Assembly (NCBI GenBank): GCA_905331475.1
Contig: CAJNYU010001410.1
Location: forward strand, 90,551 to 154,550
Direction: 5' to 3'
DNA from: Rotaria socialis
Taxonomy: Eukaryota; Rotifera; Eurotatoria; Philodinida; Philodinidae
Length of the DNA stretch: 64,000 nt
This document shows positions 41,025-54,736 of this stretch, piece after piece. The translations under genes and the position numbers were made by a program. Under the pieces are notes generated by a model. That model saw only the letters and a list, made by a program, of their open reading frames with translations, ran no database searches and was not told where the DNA came from. Within the stretch, counting starts at the first letter, position 1, and every line of letters starts with the position of its first letter.

Positions 41025-41565
41025 CTGTAATTATAATGTATTCTTTTTTTCTCTCTCTGTAAATCCATTAAGTTCTTTTCGTTCTAGCTCTCATCCTGAA
41101 AAAACATACATTTTTTTCCAAAGATAAATATATTTATTCATTTAGAGAGCGAAAGAGAGAGAGAAAAAAAAAGAGAGAAGAAGATTTATAAAATATAAAA
41201 GTTTGACGACAAATAAATAAACAGACAACCACCAAGAGTACACAGTTGTACATATTATGGGCATATACACGAAACGGAAAAAAAAAGAAGAAAAAAAAAA
41301 GAAGTGACTGTATATGGTGTACTACGTCTAGTGAAAATTATGCGAAAAAAGCAAAAATTGCACAAAAGAAAGAGGCGGCAGCAGTAGCAGCATGATGATG
41401 ATGAATGACTAGAAGAAGATAGAGAAGAAGAAAAAAAAATACTGTAATTGAATAAAATTAACTCGCAACACAAAAAGAAGAGAAGAAAGATATGTACGCA
41501 CACAGACAAAAACAACAATCAAATGACTAGAGTTCATAGAAAGTACGAAATTATGCCTTTAAATG
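41025..41565. other. Short intergenic, purine-rich
   Basis: 540 bases between the PKC stop and the FAN1 start, same strand. They hold strong GA-rich and AAAG-rich runs (about 41150-41185, 41275-41300 and 41410-41440) on the plus strand, that is, pyrimidine tracts for minus-strand transcripts. No coding exon is seen. Confidence 0.5.
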
Positions 41566-44500
41566 TTACATATCCGTTTGATCTAGAATTATTTTAGTAG
41601 AACGATGTGTTGATGGTGATTTCTGTTGAGCATTTATCGTAGAGTTTGCTGTTATCGCAGGTGCTGTTGTCGGTGTCATCATTGAGAATTGACTTGATGT
41701 TGCTGTTGGTAGTGGTGCGGCCGATGACGATGAATGTAAAGATTGAAATGGTGATTGTGTTGGATTTCTTTTCGTTTCAATATGTGGTATTGGCATGTGG
41801 TCAGTTTTAACAACAGTAATTGTTGATGATACAGTATCATTTGTGGATGATTGATGAGATAATATCGGTGTCATCGGTAATGTTTGTTTTAAATTAACGG
41901 GTAAATCATCACGTAATGCACGTCGACCATCGTTAGCATCATCTTTGGGCATTTCGCCACGTTCTAAACAGCGCCAATCAGCATTTTGATATGAAAAATC
42001 TTTAAATTCATCTTGATTGATAGCTTTAACGATAACGGCTTCAATTGGTGTGAATGCTACGGGCATATTCGTAAAATCTTTATCGAAATTACTTGTATCT
42101 CGTGGATTAACCTATTCAATAGAGAATTGATAAACAAACTAGAAATTTGTAGTATAAGCATAAATATATTCTACACACCACTTTTGGTTTAAAGGGAGAT
42201 TTAACTTGTCGACGTTCCAATGCTTCCCAATCAAGTTTACCAGCAAAAAATGCATGACGTTTTATGGCTTCTTCACCACCTTGTGCGGCTACACAACCGA
42301 GACGTTTTGCAGGATTTTTTGTCATGAACTAAATTAAGAAACGGAACTGTAATCAATAACAATCATTTATTTTTTATCAAATCTTACTGATTTAAGAATA
42401 TGTACGGCTTCTTTTGATAGCCAAACAGGATATAGAACTTCATCACGTAGGATAGATTCGAATAAACTATCTTCATCATCGGCTTCAAATGGTGGTTGTC
42501 CAGCCATCATTTCATACATTAATACACCTAATGCCCACCAATCAACAGAGAATGAATAATCAAGTTCTTGAAGTATCTCGGGTGCAATGTAATCTAATAA
42601 AAGAAATCATGAAAATAAATAATTCGATTATACAACGTTGTTTCATACCAGGTGTACCACAAAACGTGGATGTCAATTTTCCATCAAATATACCTTCTTT
42701 ACACATGCCAAAACTAGAATAAAAATATCAAGTTTCAATCCAATCAACCTTTATAATCAACACAAAGAGAAATGATTTATGTTAGCGTTTTTTTTTTACA
42801 TCTAATTGTAATTCTAAAAAATAAATTAAAAATAAACGTACTTCTGAAGCAAATCCTTCACCTAATTAATCACTACTAAGTCAATAGCGTACATTAAAAA
42901 GGGCTAGAAGAAAGTATGAATATCTTGGCAAATTCAGATCGTTGAAAATAAGTCACATTTTTATAATACTCTTCAAATTAAAGTTGTGTTTCATCGCAAC
43001 AACAATTTCTTTTGAAATTTGAACTTGACATCAAATAGAGAGATCGATTTATAGTAAGAGTTTGCTTTCTACTAATATATTTATCTCTTCCTTTTAGAAG
43101 AGAACATCGTTTTTTTATTCTGAAAACACTCTTAATAATGCAGTATTTTGATACTATCGAGTGACAGTTCCAAATTCTTTTGTGAAAGAGTATCTCATGG
43201 GAGTATTGAGAGGAATAGTAGAAAGTGAGACCACACGTCCTCCATTTAGACACTACTATTGACACTAGTTAGACATCATCACACCAGAAATTCATCAGCG
43301 CACTGATGTTATGAACTTGTGATAGAATAGTCTATCGACTGATGTGGTACTGTACTTTCATATATGTCAAACTTGAAACTTGAAAATTTTAATTTTCAAC
43401 TTTTAAGCCAGTAGCATTTTGAAGAATCGTGACTCACACATATATCGCTACGAGTTGAAAGTTTCTATTTTCTATTTTCAACTGAATTCAAGTTTCGAGT
43501 TTGACACTACTGTGTACTTTCAGCTCAGATCAATAGTGTTACTAAGAACGAAAAATCCAGACCATATATCTGGAACGTCTCTTTATAATATAATAACTAT
43601 TTCTTTATTCCATTGGCGAAGGATTGAGTGAAAGAATGGCGTTCTGAAATGAACAAAACAAACCAATCTCTTCGTGATTAGCAACGTCAAAGAGATCGTC
43701 TTTCATATTTTAATCCAGTGGGTATTGCGCTAACAGCTTTTTAGGGTATTCACAGACTACTACTACTAACACGATGCCAATAATGCTGACTCAGAAGTGA
43801 TGGATGAATCACTCGAAAGACTTTTTCTTTCATGCGAGGCCTAACAATTCACTGTAAAAATCGATATTCTACATCCTTTCTCATGAACATGGAAAACATA
43901 TTAGGAATCGTGTATTTTATTTTTTGTTGCTGTTGTTTAGTATCCAATATCAAATTCATTCCCTCAACCATAAAATCACATTAATTTAATATCAAAAATT
44001 TTAGCAAAATATAGCAGCTTTAATATTCTTACACTATACTTATGAAAACTAATTGAATATCTGTATAAAACAAAATACAAAACTATCAAAAAAGAAGAAG
44101 AACAACAACAACAACAATAAATAAGATTTTAACATACTCGGCAATTTTACAGTGACCTTCAGCATCAAGTAAAATATTATCAAGTTTGAGATCACTAAAG
44201 AAAACAAAATAAAAATAATTATTTTGAAAGAAATATTTTTTTAAATTTATACCGATAGATAACACCATGTCGATGTAAAAACATTAATGCTAATGTAACT
44301 TCTGATGCATAAAAACGTGCACGTGCTTCATCGAATTTTCTAGAACGTTGAATTTGAAACATCAAATCTCCACCATTGACATATTCCATAATTAAAAATA
44401 GACGCTCCTGAAAAAATTTCAATTCGTTCATTAACAAAATAAAAATAAAATAAAAACATACCTTTGTTTGAAAACTACAATATAGTCCAGTTAAAAATGG

Positions 44501-47500
44501 ATGTCGTGTTGATAAAGCTAATATTCGTCGTTCAGTCATTGTACATTCAACATCATCATTTTGTATGATGGCATCTTTATTAAGCACTTTTATGGCAAAT
44601 ATTTCACCAGTTGCTTTATGTTCACCTAACAATACCTAAATAAAAAATATGATCATAGTTTTGTATTGCTTTTAAATTGAAATTGAAATTACTTTGCCAA
44701 ATGATCCTTTGCCAAGTACTTTCATGAAATGAAAATCATCAATAGTATAATGATGCTGTCGTTTTGCTGAACTATCATCCGATAATGCTGATGGAGGAGG
44801 TGTTGGAGTTTTTGCTGTTTTTGAAGTTACTTCAGAGGTTGATGGTGCTGAAAGGATAAGAAAAAACACAGCAATATTATTTTTGTGAACGTTATACAAC
44901 AATTTAAAAGCGTGCATTGACTAATACACTCAAACTAATCTTTATCCTAATCTGTAGTTCCATCATTCGTCACTCGAATGAGAATTTTTTACACTTTGAA
45001 GAAAATTTGTCTTATACTGATTCATACGTGAAAAATGAGTTCCTGAAAAATCCGTGCGCTTGAAAATAGCAGCAAAGTAGGAATGATTTATTTTCCTCAA
45101 TAAATGAGTTATAGGATGGTGTTACAAGCTGCAACGGTGATTAAATCTACTACTAATATCGATACCAGTAGAAAAACTAACCCGACATGAGACTGTTGAA
45201 AAACACAGAATGGTAAATACAGCTGTTCTGGAAAAATTGAATCTTTCGTGTTTTCAGCGTCAAAAACTCGATTATAACAGTCGTTTGTATTACTCGATAT
45301 GTTATAATAAATCGTGTCTAAGTTTGTTGTGATATTTCTAGATCAAAAATCTTCAAAAGGTGAGGATTTTTCCTATTGACTGAAATGACTTTTCATTGCA
45401 CTATTCAATAAAGGCATTTACGCTGATTCTCAATAAGATATTTATTTTCTTTTGGAACTTGCTTCACAATATTTACAATAAATTTCGATCAACTGTGAAA
45501 AGAAAAAAACAGTTTAGCTCGACTTTCGCTTTGAATATTTAAGAAAATTCTAATAAAATATTCTTACTGTCGACTTCACTTGGTGGACTTATCTAAATAA
45601 GAAAAACAAACATGAGATTTTTGTTAAATATTAATACTTTCTTACTGTTACCATTTTTAGTGGTTCCGTACTAATATTGAGATCAGCAAGAACAGTAGCA
45701 AGTTTTTTCTTATCCAATCCACAGTCATTTGCAACATTACGTGTACAACGTTTGTGCACGTTTAATTTACATTCTATTTAGAAGAAAATAGAAAGAATAT
45801 TTTAAGCGATTAAATTAATCATCATTCAATTAAAACGAAATATAAAAGCACTTTTTTTGAAGTTATCTGATTTGTTTAAAGGTAATAATATTTCAACGTT
45901 TGACCGTTATGGTCCAGCATGTATTCAAGAGAAATAGCTTACTCTACTCTGCAAGACTGTATTGATCAAACTAAATGCTTTCGTTTTTCTTGTGTAGTCA
46001 GAAGAAAATGCCCATAATGTTATACAGTGATTATTATTTAACAATCAATATACAAAGCAGCCAAAACAAAATATCATGGAACACCTTTCTTTTTTTCGTT
46101 AATTATTTTCGATTCGTTTTCATGTCAATAGAATTATTGAAACCATTGGATGCAATCATTTATTTGCGAAGCTAACATCAAGGTAGCTTTCAAGATTAAT
46201 CATTTCATGTTTGGTTACTATGCAACCTATCAGCATTTATTCAAGTAGTTTTTTTAAATTTTAACAGTCAAACTCAATATGGTAATAGTCATGGAAGCGT
46301 GAGTCAACTTATTACATTCTCTTTGTTGTATGCCGTTTGCCAGATGGTGGCTTTTCTTTCTTTTCGAACAGATGTTCTCGTTAATTTTTCTGGTTCTCCA
46401 TCATTTATCTATATGCATTTCTATTTCTCTTTATATGAAATTTTTATCAGTCATTTACTCGGTCAGAAAGAAAAAGAAAAACATCAATTACTTTTCAAAA
46501 GAAAAAATAATCTCCTATATATTTACCTCGACATTGCATTCCTTGATTCCATGCTCCCCATAAAAGTGATCCGCAATGATCACAAAAAGTAAACAATCGA
46601 TATGTATGTGCAACAAATCGATGTGGAACATTAATTTTAAATCTTTTCTCACGATACTAAATAGAGGCAAACAAAAAGAAAAAAAGTTTATTTTTTCTAA
46701 AACAGTAAATGCTTTTGTTCATACTTCGAAACAGGTGCGAATTCCTGGACACGTTGTAACAACGGATGCCTTACAACGTTTATGTATCACACATGTACAC
46801 ACTGAAAAAGAATAAAGATAGATTTTAATATTTCTATATGACATCGAATAAACACGACAAACAAAAGCATAACAAAATTAAGGGGATCAATAGAAATGTT
46901 TGGGAAGCAACATGAACACATTATCCTACCTTGACATTGATAACCTTGTGTACGAAATATACCCCTGGAAAAATTAGAGTCTCCTTCGTAATTTCTCAGC
47001 TCGAACAAAAAAGAAAAGTCTATAAAACGAATTAACATACCAAATGAATTCTGAACAAATTGAGCAAAATGTTGGTTGTCGAAAAAAAGTTGCCATAAAT
47101 TTATGTCCATTGATTTCATAAACACGACGAACAACAGCAAAACGACGTTGAGCAAACGCTCGTTTGTTTTGTTTAAAATGTCGTTCATTACTAACGGCTA
47201 AACAAAAAATCGAACATTCGTATATTTTTCGAGAACGCATTTTTTTTCTTCGTCTAACTTACAATCACTGAATTGCCCTTGTAGATCAATAGATACATGA
47301 ATTCGTCCAGCTGGTTCAAGATTAATCCAAATGTCACTCTTTTTATCATGAATATTTTCAAATTTTATTGTACAATCAGCAACGAATTCATCTGGTGGTA
47401 GCGCAGCATCATGAAATATTGTAAAATGTAATTGATGACCAGTATGAACATCACTTGCAAATTCTTCATTATAGGTTGGCGATGTTGTTTTCTCTTTTGT

Positions 47501-47662
47501 ATGCGTACGTCCTAATGGTAAATCATCAATATCAATTGATACATATGGACTAACAGAAGCTAATGAAGGATTTTGTGGAAAATAACGTGTTGAATGTTCT
47601 GTTGCACGTATATTATCGGCTTCAATAACTTTTAAACGCATTTTTCCATTGAAAACAACCAT
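41566..47662 (-). CDS. Novel-type protein kinase C (PKC epsilon/eta, Pkc98E-like)
   Basis: Fifteen exons (47263-47662, 47041-47197, 46930-46964, 46725-46801, 46527-46656, 45652-45773, 45568-45592, 44693-44847, 44462-44635, 44253-44407, 44138-44194, 42649-42713, 42388-42593, 42179-42328, 41566-42111) give 817 residues; human PKC epsilon has 737. Domains in order: calcium-independent C2 (1-133); pseudosubstrate with RRFAVVRRV (about 151-159); C1a from H165; C1b from about H235; kinase from about 354. Kinase motifs are intact: [28 protein letters not shown] (split by an intron), [14 protein letters not shown]. The turn motif FTP (T657) and hydrophobic motif FKDFSY (S676) are present. It is a diacylglycerol-activated membrane kinase. 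Oddity: about 140 Ser/Thr/Pro-rich residues follow the hydrophobic motif, where relatives end after about ten. Confidence 0.93.
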
Positions 47663-49238
47663 TTTTTCACGTATATCGTTATTGCTTTCCTATGATTATA
47701 CTTGCAAGATGAATAAGAACATGACTATCTGTTATTGCTGCTGCTACTGCTGCTGTTGACAATATACAGAAAAGAAAATAAACAATAATAATAGAAGCAA
47801 TGAGAAGTAGAGCAGCCATTTTGCTTTAGTTTATAGAAATATGTTTAGATCCTTCTTAATTGTTATTTTATTAAATTATATTTTGATTTATTATTGAAAA
47901 ACAACTCGAAAGATTAAGCTTATCAATTGAAATAATGCATATTTTTCAATTTTGTAAGAGATGTCACTGGTTGACGAATTCAAAATGTAGCATAGCGTTT
48001 TGAATATAGACGATAGTCAATTTTATTTTGTTTTAGTATAAAATATCCTTTGTTTTTTCAAAATATAACATTGATCTCATCTCATCACATGATGAAAAAT
48101 TAAATTAATTTCTACGAAAAGTTTTTGAATGGCAATCTACATTGTTGATAAATAAAACAACAGAAAAATCTTATGGAAAAGTTTATTTAATAGTTAATGT
48201 AACATATAGAATTGCTTTGTGTCAATTTCTAAGAACATAATGCCCTTTTTGCATAAATATGTTTTTGTTCTTTTTCCATATACATTATATATGTTTATGT
48301 TACTTAATCCTACTCATTTAATATTGATGAATTTTCCTATTTTTTTTTCTTTTTTTCGTTCTATATAAAATAAGATATAAAAAAATATTTTCTTGAAAGA
48401 GAAAGTTAGATTTGAGCTTTTCAACTTTTGTTATTACTGCTCTTGTGGTTTTTTTTTTGCACATAAATTGATAATATATATATTTCGTAAAATTTCTCAT
48501 GTATTAATATAAAATTTATATAATTTGACAGAAGTTAGTTACTCTTTAATGTTGAAGAATGGCAGCAAATGCAATTATTGCTGACATAATGATTGATATT
48601 CTTCGGGTAGGTTTTATCGGTGTATGATTGGAAGACAAATCGAGCGAAGCACTCATACATATACGAGTCAATAACATTTGTTATACTTCTATTAGTCTCA
48701 TAACGCATAATACACAATGGTTTTCTGCTAATACGAAGAATTCCCAAATGTTCCATGTTACTTATTTTTATTTTATCTGTCCTTATTCTATCTGTAATCT
48801 CGAAAATCAATTTGATATATATATATACATTATTTTGTAATTTATTTTATTTTTAATATAATTCCAATTCTATTTATTTGCAAATAATGATCGATAAAAC
48901 AACTGTCAATATAATAATTTTGATTATATTTAATGTCGGTCAATAATAGAATTATTTTGTGTCTGATACAAACGATAAGATTAACACATAGCTCGGCTGT
49001 AACAGTTATTTTTGTTTTGCTCTTCTTATTTCTTTAAGTAGTTCGTCATCGAAGAAGAACGGAAAACTGTGAATTGACAATAATCAATAGAGTAAATGAC
49101 AAAAAAAAAATAACAAGCAAACTATAGATAGCGTTCTTTTTATTTCCGTTTTGATGAATATTATAAAATCCAGCTCATCGACGTCCAGGAACAAAAGAAA
49201 ACTTATATGATCATCAATTGTATTTTGTTTACAAGTTG
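47663..49238. other. Upstream flank of the PKC gene, nothing coding seen
   Basis: AT-rich, with a GCTGCTGCTACTGCTGCTGTT triplet stretch (about 47739-47759) close to the PKC start and a short AT run near 48820. No coding exon is supported. Confidence 0.5.
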
Positions 49239-50792
49239 TTAAGAGAGCTTCCACGAGCCGACCGAGGATCGCTTCAGTGTATCGAACACTCGATAAAACA
49301 ATTTTTTTTTTATGCTCACTCTAAAGATCAAGGTTTAAAACTACTAACTTGAAAATTTTAGCTTCTAATACCTTTCCTTCGAAAAGTTAGTCAGAGACGG
49401 CTTTTACCACTCTCACCATTTTTCAATATAAAAAATTTCTCCATCAAACAACCCCGTCTCATGCCTCAACAAGTATAGGTGGCGATAAATTTTTTTAGTC
49501 TATTTTTCGAGGTATATTTGATCTAATCTTTCCAAATAAGGAGACCCCCAAGCTGAATCTCGAATATTTCGTGTAACTTTTAATTCTACACAAAATTGCA
49601 AAGAACTTTTGAAAAAGAATATGCTCGATCCGAAAAGTAGCTAACATTTTCAATACGGCAGTGAAAATGATGAAAATAAACGACATGTGATCAATATTAG
49701 ATATCATCGATTCACAAAAATTTTAATGTAGAAAAAATAAGATTAGTATACTAAACCGTGTTGAAAATTTCGAAAAATATTTTTTGTCATACAATCGAAT
49801 GATTATAGTTTCAGATGAAAGAGCTTGAAAAACTGATTACAACTGTGTATGGAACGGTATGCGTTAGCTGCAATTTTACTATGGATGAGCCACTAGTAAA
49901 ACTCCTATCTAAAGGCATATTAGTTGGAAATGTGAGGCTTAATAAATACTCTGCCTTCAAAAATATCCCCTTTGAAGTTTAGCTTTTAATACTTGATTTT
50001 GATCAGTTTTTCGAACTCTTTCATCTGAAACTATAATCATTCGATTGTATGACAAAAAATATTTTTCGAAATTTTCAACAGATCCCTGTACTACTCCAGG
50101 GGGTCTGATAAGGTTGAAAATTTTGTTTCGTGTTTAAGAACGAGATAACTATGGTAAACGGTTTAGTATACTAATCTTATTTTTTCTACATTAAAATTTT
50201 TGCGAATCGATGATATCTAATATTGGTCACATGTCGTTTATTTTCATGATTTTCACTACCGTATCGAAAATGTTAGCTACTTTTCGGATCGAACATATCA
50301 TTCTTTTTCAAAAAGTTCTATGCAATTTTGTGTAGAATTAAAAGTTACATGAAATATCCGAAATTCAGCTTGGGGGTCTCCTTATTTGGAAAGATTAGAT
50401 CAAATATACCTCGAAAAATAGACTAAAAAAATTTATCACATCCTATACTTGTTGATGCTTGCAACCTCAATAAAAGAATATCATCCAATACCTAAAATAT
50501 CCAGTATTATTCACCTATCTATGGGCTATCTTTCAGAAATATTCGTCTAAAGATTTGAACAATCTTCTGATGCATGAGACGGGGTTGTTTGGTGGAGAAA
50601 TTTTTTATATTGAAAAATTGTGAGGGTGGTAAAAGTCGTCTCTGACTAACTTTTCGAAGGAAAGGTATTAGACGCTAAAATTTTCAAGTTAGTAGTTTTA
50701 AACCTTGATCTTTAGAATGAGCATAAAAAAAACCAAAAATTTATTTTATTGAGTGCTCCGATTCCTCGGTGCTGTCATGGATGCTCTCTTAA
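49239..50792. mobile_element. Foldback element with long inverted arms, TTAA-flanked
   Basis: The left part (49243-about 49860) and right part (about 50000-50788) are inverted copies. Ends read AAGAGAGCTTCCACGA on the left and, reversed, AAGAGAGCATCCATGA on the right. The outer borders give TTAA at 49239-49242 and again at 50789-50792, the target site of piggyBac-type elements. The arms have diverged, and the right arm has extra segments (about 50085-50157 and 50455-50570). No transposase frame is visible, so it would be non-autonomous. Confidence 0.7.
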
Positions 50793-53179
50793 TAATCCTG
50801 ACTTTGATTGAACTATACGAAGATAAGAAAACGAATTGATTTTGTCGATATCTCTTATTGTTCTTTAGCACGATACAATTAATAATTATCAAAGCATAAT
50901 AATCAAACTTAATTAGTTGAATGAAAAATCTATTTATAATTTGATGTTTATTGATTCAGAAGAAATGTTTAAAAATAGCATATCGTAGATTAATCGATAG
51001 TTCAATATATCAATCTGTAGGGAAACGAAAAAGAGCTCTCGGAATTAATTATGATTAACAAAGTTTCTTTTGCTAAAGAATTTCAATGTAAAATTATCTA
51101 GCTATGATGAATATTTCTTATAAGCGATTGTAGATATTTGTCATTATTTATGAAGAAAGAGGTCAAGGACTCTCGAAATTTCTCGTTTTGATGTCATCGG
51201 TCGAAAAGAATTTCTAGGATGCAGGGGATATTTTTGTATTTTTTACAAATACATCAATAAATCATTAAGAAGTATCATGTTTCTATTTTAGTCATAATGT
51301 ATCACAAAGGTGAATGAAAACAAAACATCGAGATAATGACAATTTAATAGATTACATTAGTCAGTTACAATAATAAATAGATCTTGTACGAATTTATGGG
51401 CAAAAATATTTTTCATAGTGACATAAAATTTGTTTTAATGATGTTGATGCTAATGAAAATTAGATTTAAATTACTAGCTATTATCAATAAATCGTCAAGT
51501 CAATCATTAATATAGGGATTTATAATTTTGATGTTGTTATTTTCTATTGCTTCTAGTATTGAAAATTCCATTGTGTTTAATATGACTCTTCCTTCACTTC
51601 AACCCTGTCCAGATGACTTCAAACATCTATTTGTATTTATTGACAAGTAAAACATTTTTATATTCTTTTATTGATGTGATTAGAGACGGTGAGATCAGTT
51701 TTAGCGAGTTTCAATTTACTCTAAACTTAAGTATCGTCGGTTAGATACGATTTAAATGTTTATTGCCCTCGTTTTCTTAGATTCAAAGCAGGCAAGAAGA
51801 TTTTCCCGCGAAGTAGTTCATACAACTTGATATTCTGGTTGGGAGAAATAATGGATTTTTGTTGTTGTTATAAATGCCAGAATCTATAGTAACGCCAGTA
51901 AAAATGCCGTCGAAAACTCGCATTTGAATAGTAGAAATTAATTAGTTACAAATATTAGCATGCTGTTTTAAGTGTATATCTATTGACAGCAGCGTTTTTT
52001 TCTGAACTCCATCGATTTTTATACACTATGAAATTTCAAATGACAATAAAAGACACATAATTAGACATATCGTATAGCTATCACATTTGCTTTTTGTATA
52101 TCATCATGATCACTGTTAAAAACTTTCGAAATAATCTGTTTTTCTTAATTATTCCTACAAGTCTGAATTCAACATTGAAACCATATATTCGTCTGTATAA
52201 TAATTTCTTTCGATCACATATTTGTAATTTGAACTAACAGTTGAAAGATAAATAGAGAAATATTTTCGCATCACAAAATAAATAATAACCAACAGATAGA
52301 CTACATAAGTTCGACATGAGAAAAAGGCGGTTGAAGATTGAAATAGGTAGTCTAGTACTTTCTTTTTAAATAAGACTTGAACTTTTCAATGATTTTCATA
52401 ATTTTATTTCATATCTACTGTACGTTTCGCGTTTACGATTTTTATTTTCAATCACTTTCATTTTCTCTTAGATAGTGATCGTCATCATTGTTATTTTGAT
52501 TGACAGATTTCAAGTTCATTCAAAATCTTAATTTTCCCACCGTCTCCGATTAATTATTATTGTTAGTTGGATGGCTGGCTTCCTTACATATTCGTTGTTT
52601 TTTTTTTATCATCTTATGAAAATAAGTTACATTTCATAATAGTGCTTTTCTGAGATAGTTCTTTTAATTGCTCTAATTACATTATTTCATTTGCAAACGA
52701 GATAGTAAACGCCTTTAAAGAAAAATCAAGAATAAGTTGATAACAAAATCATACTTCAAATGATTGCTGAAATATTTCGATTTTTTTTCTTGTCTTTCAT
52801 AGAATTCAATTAAAAGTCGATGACAAAGCATAGAGATGAACATTAAAATTACCTACCAACAGTATACTAATAACATCTCGTTTAACTTCTTAGTGCATTT
52901 GCTAGAGGGTTATATTAATAGATAGTGAAGAGATGCGCCTTTAAAAATCGACACAATAAAGCAATCTTCCTATGAATAGAAAGTGCAGCTAGCTACATCG
53001 TGTTCCACATTTTGATCCCACTGGGATTACACTAACAACTCTTTATTATTGATGGAGCGTTAACATTTCGCATGATGATTATTGTTAAAATAGTTGAATT
53101 TCTATAAATATTATACTCCATATTAATTATTTATATTAATCAGTAGCATAAGATATTATTATTTAATCAAATTTTATTC
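50793..53179. other. Gene-poor region, nothing recognised
   Basis: AT-rich with short random frames only. A short segment (about 53010-53040, TTTTGATCCCACTGGGATTA) resembles one in a PKC intron (about 43708-43740), hinting at a further dispersed repeat. I cannot define its borders. Confidence 0.45.
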
Positions 53180-54736
53180 TCATTGGCAAATAAGACGTTC
53201 GTCAACATTAAAATAGAACTGTGTTAAGCACCATGGAATTGATTGGCCAGTTATTGAACGAGCTTGATCACTAGATAAAAATAAGATAAGATCAGCTAAT
53301 GTTTTTATGTGATCATATTGCTCGAATAGAGATGTTTTTATATTTCCTATACAAAAAAATATAATGAATAAAAATAGAAAAATTTGAACTCTAATTATTT
53401 CAAGCCTAGACAAATGATATTAGAAGTTATTCCAAATGGAGCACCTTCAATAGAAATAGTTTTATTCAATCCAAGTAATCTATAATGTGAAGTTATGCAA
53501 ACTGATTTATATTCACCAACAATCGTACTATGTTCATTTGCCTAAAATTTGCCAATTAATTAATATATCGTTTTCCTCCCAACAATTAGACTTCTTTACA
53601 GAGACGAGATCCTTGGTATTTTTTTTAATTTCCGAAGATAAATGATTTTTACCTAGTAACATTTAATTTTGAAAAGCTTTTTTTTTGCATTGGAAGTATG
53701 CACTTACTCTTGATACACCCAAAAAATTTTGAATGTTTTCGAGCAAAATTATTTTTCATATCCTCAAGCTTTTTAATAATGTATTTTTTTTATCAAATTT
53801 GAATAGATAAATTATATATAGAATAGCTTTCCTTCGGATAGACTAAACTTGCATTTTTTTCCCGAGAACTTTACTGCTTTCTTGATTGAAAATTGTTAGC
53901 GTTGTTATATACATATGTACTTGCACGTCTTCTTTCCCCTAATAAAAGTATCTAGAACACCTACTCTTTTCATTTAAAAATATGATTGTTCGCTGACTTC
54001 TTTCAGGTTTTACACAAATAACTTTAATTAAAATAAACACAAACAAAAAGTATGCATCTCTCAAATTTCACCACACATGTTTTTATTCAAATGAAAGGCA
54101 GTAAAGAGAAACAAATAAAAGTAGTAGGCGACTTATACATTCTCTGGTATGTCTAAAGATAATTTAGCTCGAGCAAATATATTCAATCTGTAAAAGCGTG
54201 GCGAATCTATTAACATGACATTCACCAGAAAGCGTTAAACTTTGCTGAGAAACTGTTTTCCACAAATTTCAGAGGGAGAGAGATTATGTTAGCTAATTTA
54301 ACTCAATATATGTACGTACAATATTAATAGTTCTACCAGAATGCTGTCGTTTCATATGAGGCCATAGAGTTTTAACTAAAGCAAAAGTTATTATAAGATT
54401 ATAATCAAAAGCTTCTCTCCAGTTTTCTGTTGGAAATTCATCAATCGAAGCTGTGTAATGTCGTTTACATTCATGATGTATAATTACAATGTCAATATGC
54501 TGAAACTGTTTTGATATTTGTTCAACTAAATTATGTATATCGATTTCATTTTTTATACTATCTGGCACATACATTGTTCTACATTGTTTATGTTCCTTTT
54601 GAATAGTTTCAATAATATTATCATCATTTTGATTTTCATTTAGAGCAATATTATAACCTTGTTCAGCAAGTTTACGAACAATATTCAAACTAAAACCATT
54701 TAAACTGCTTATAATCAGTGCAGTAATTCGTTTCAT
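53180..54736 (-). CDS. Short-chain dehydrogenase-fold protein lacking catalytic residues
   Basis: Three exons (54320-54736, 53406-53541, 53180-53346) give 239 residues. The fold matches bacterial-type 3-hydroxybutyrate dehydrogenases: EDFPTEKW-like DEFPTENWREAF, PHMKRQHSGRTINI, then GITSNIICLGNIKT, then a C-terminal stretch with FLSSDQARSITGQSI. The functional motifs are gone. The N-terminal TGxxxGIG reads SSLNGFSL, NNAG reads HHEC, and the Ser-Tyr-Lys triad aligns to Asn, Cys and His. Lengths between motifs are conserved, so this looks like a maintained pseudoenzyme rather than rubble. The second intron starts with GC (53405-53404, CTAG then GCTTGA), an irregular donor. The start at MKRITA (54736) is the most likely. 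The gene lies 93 bases after the EF-hand gene. Confidence 0.7.
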
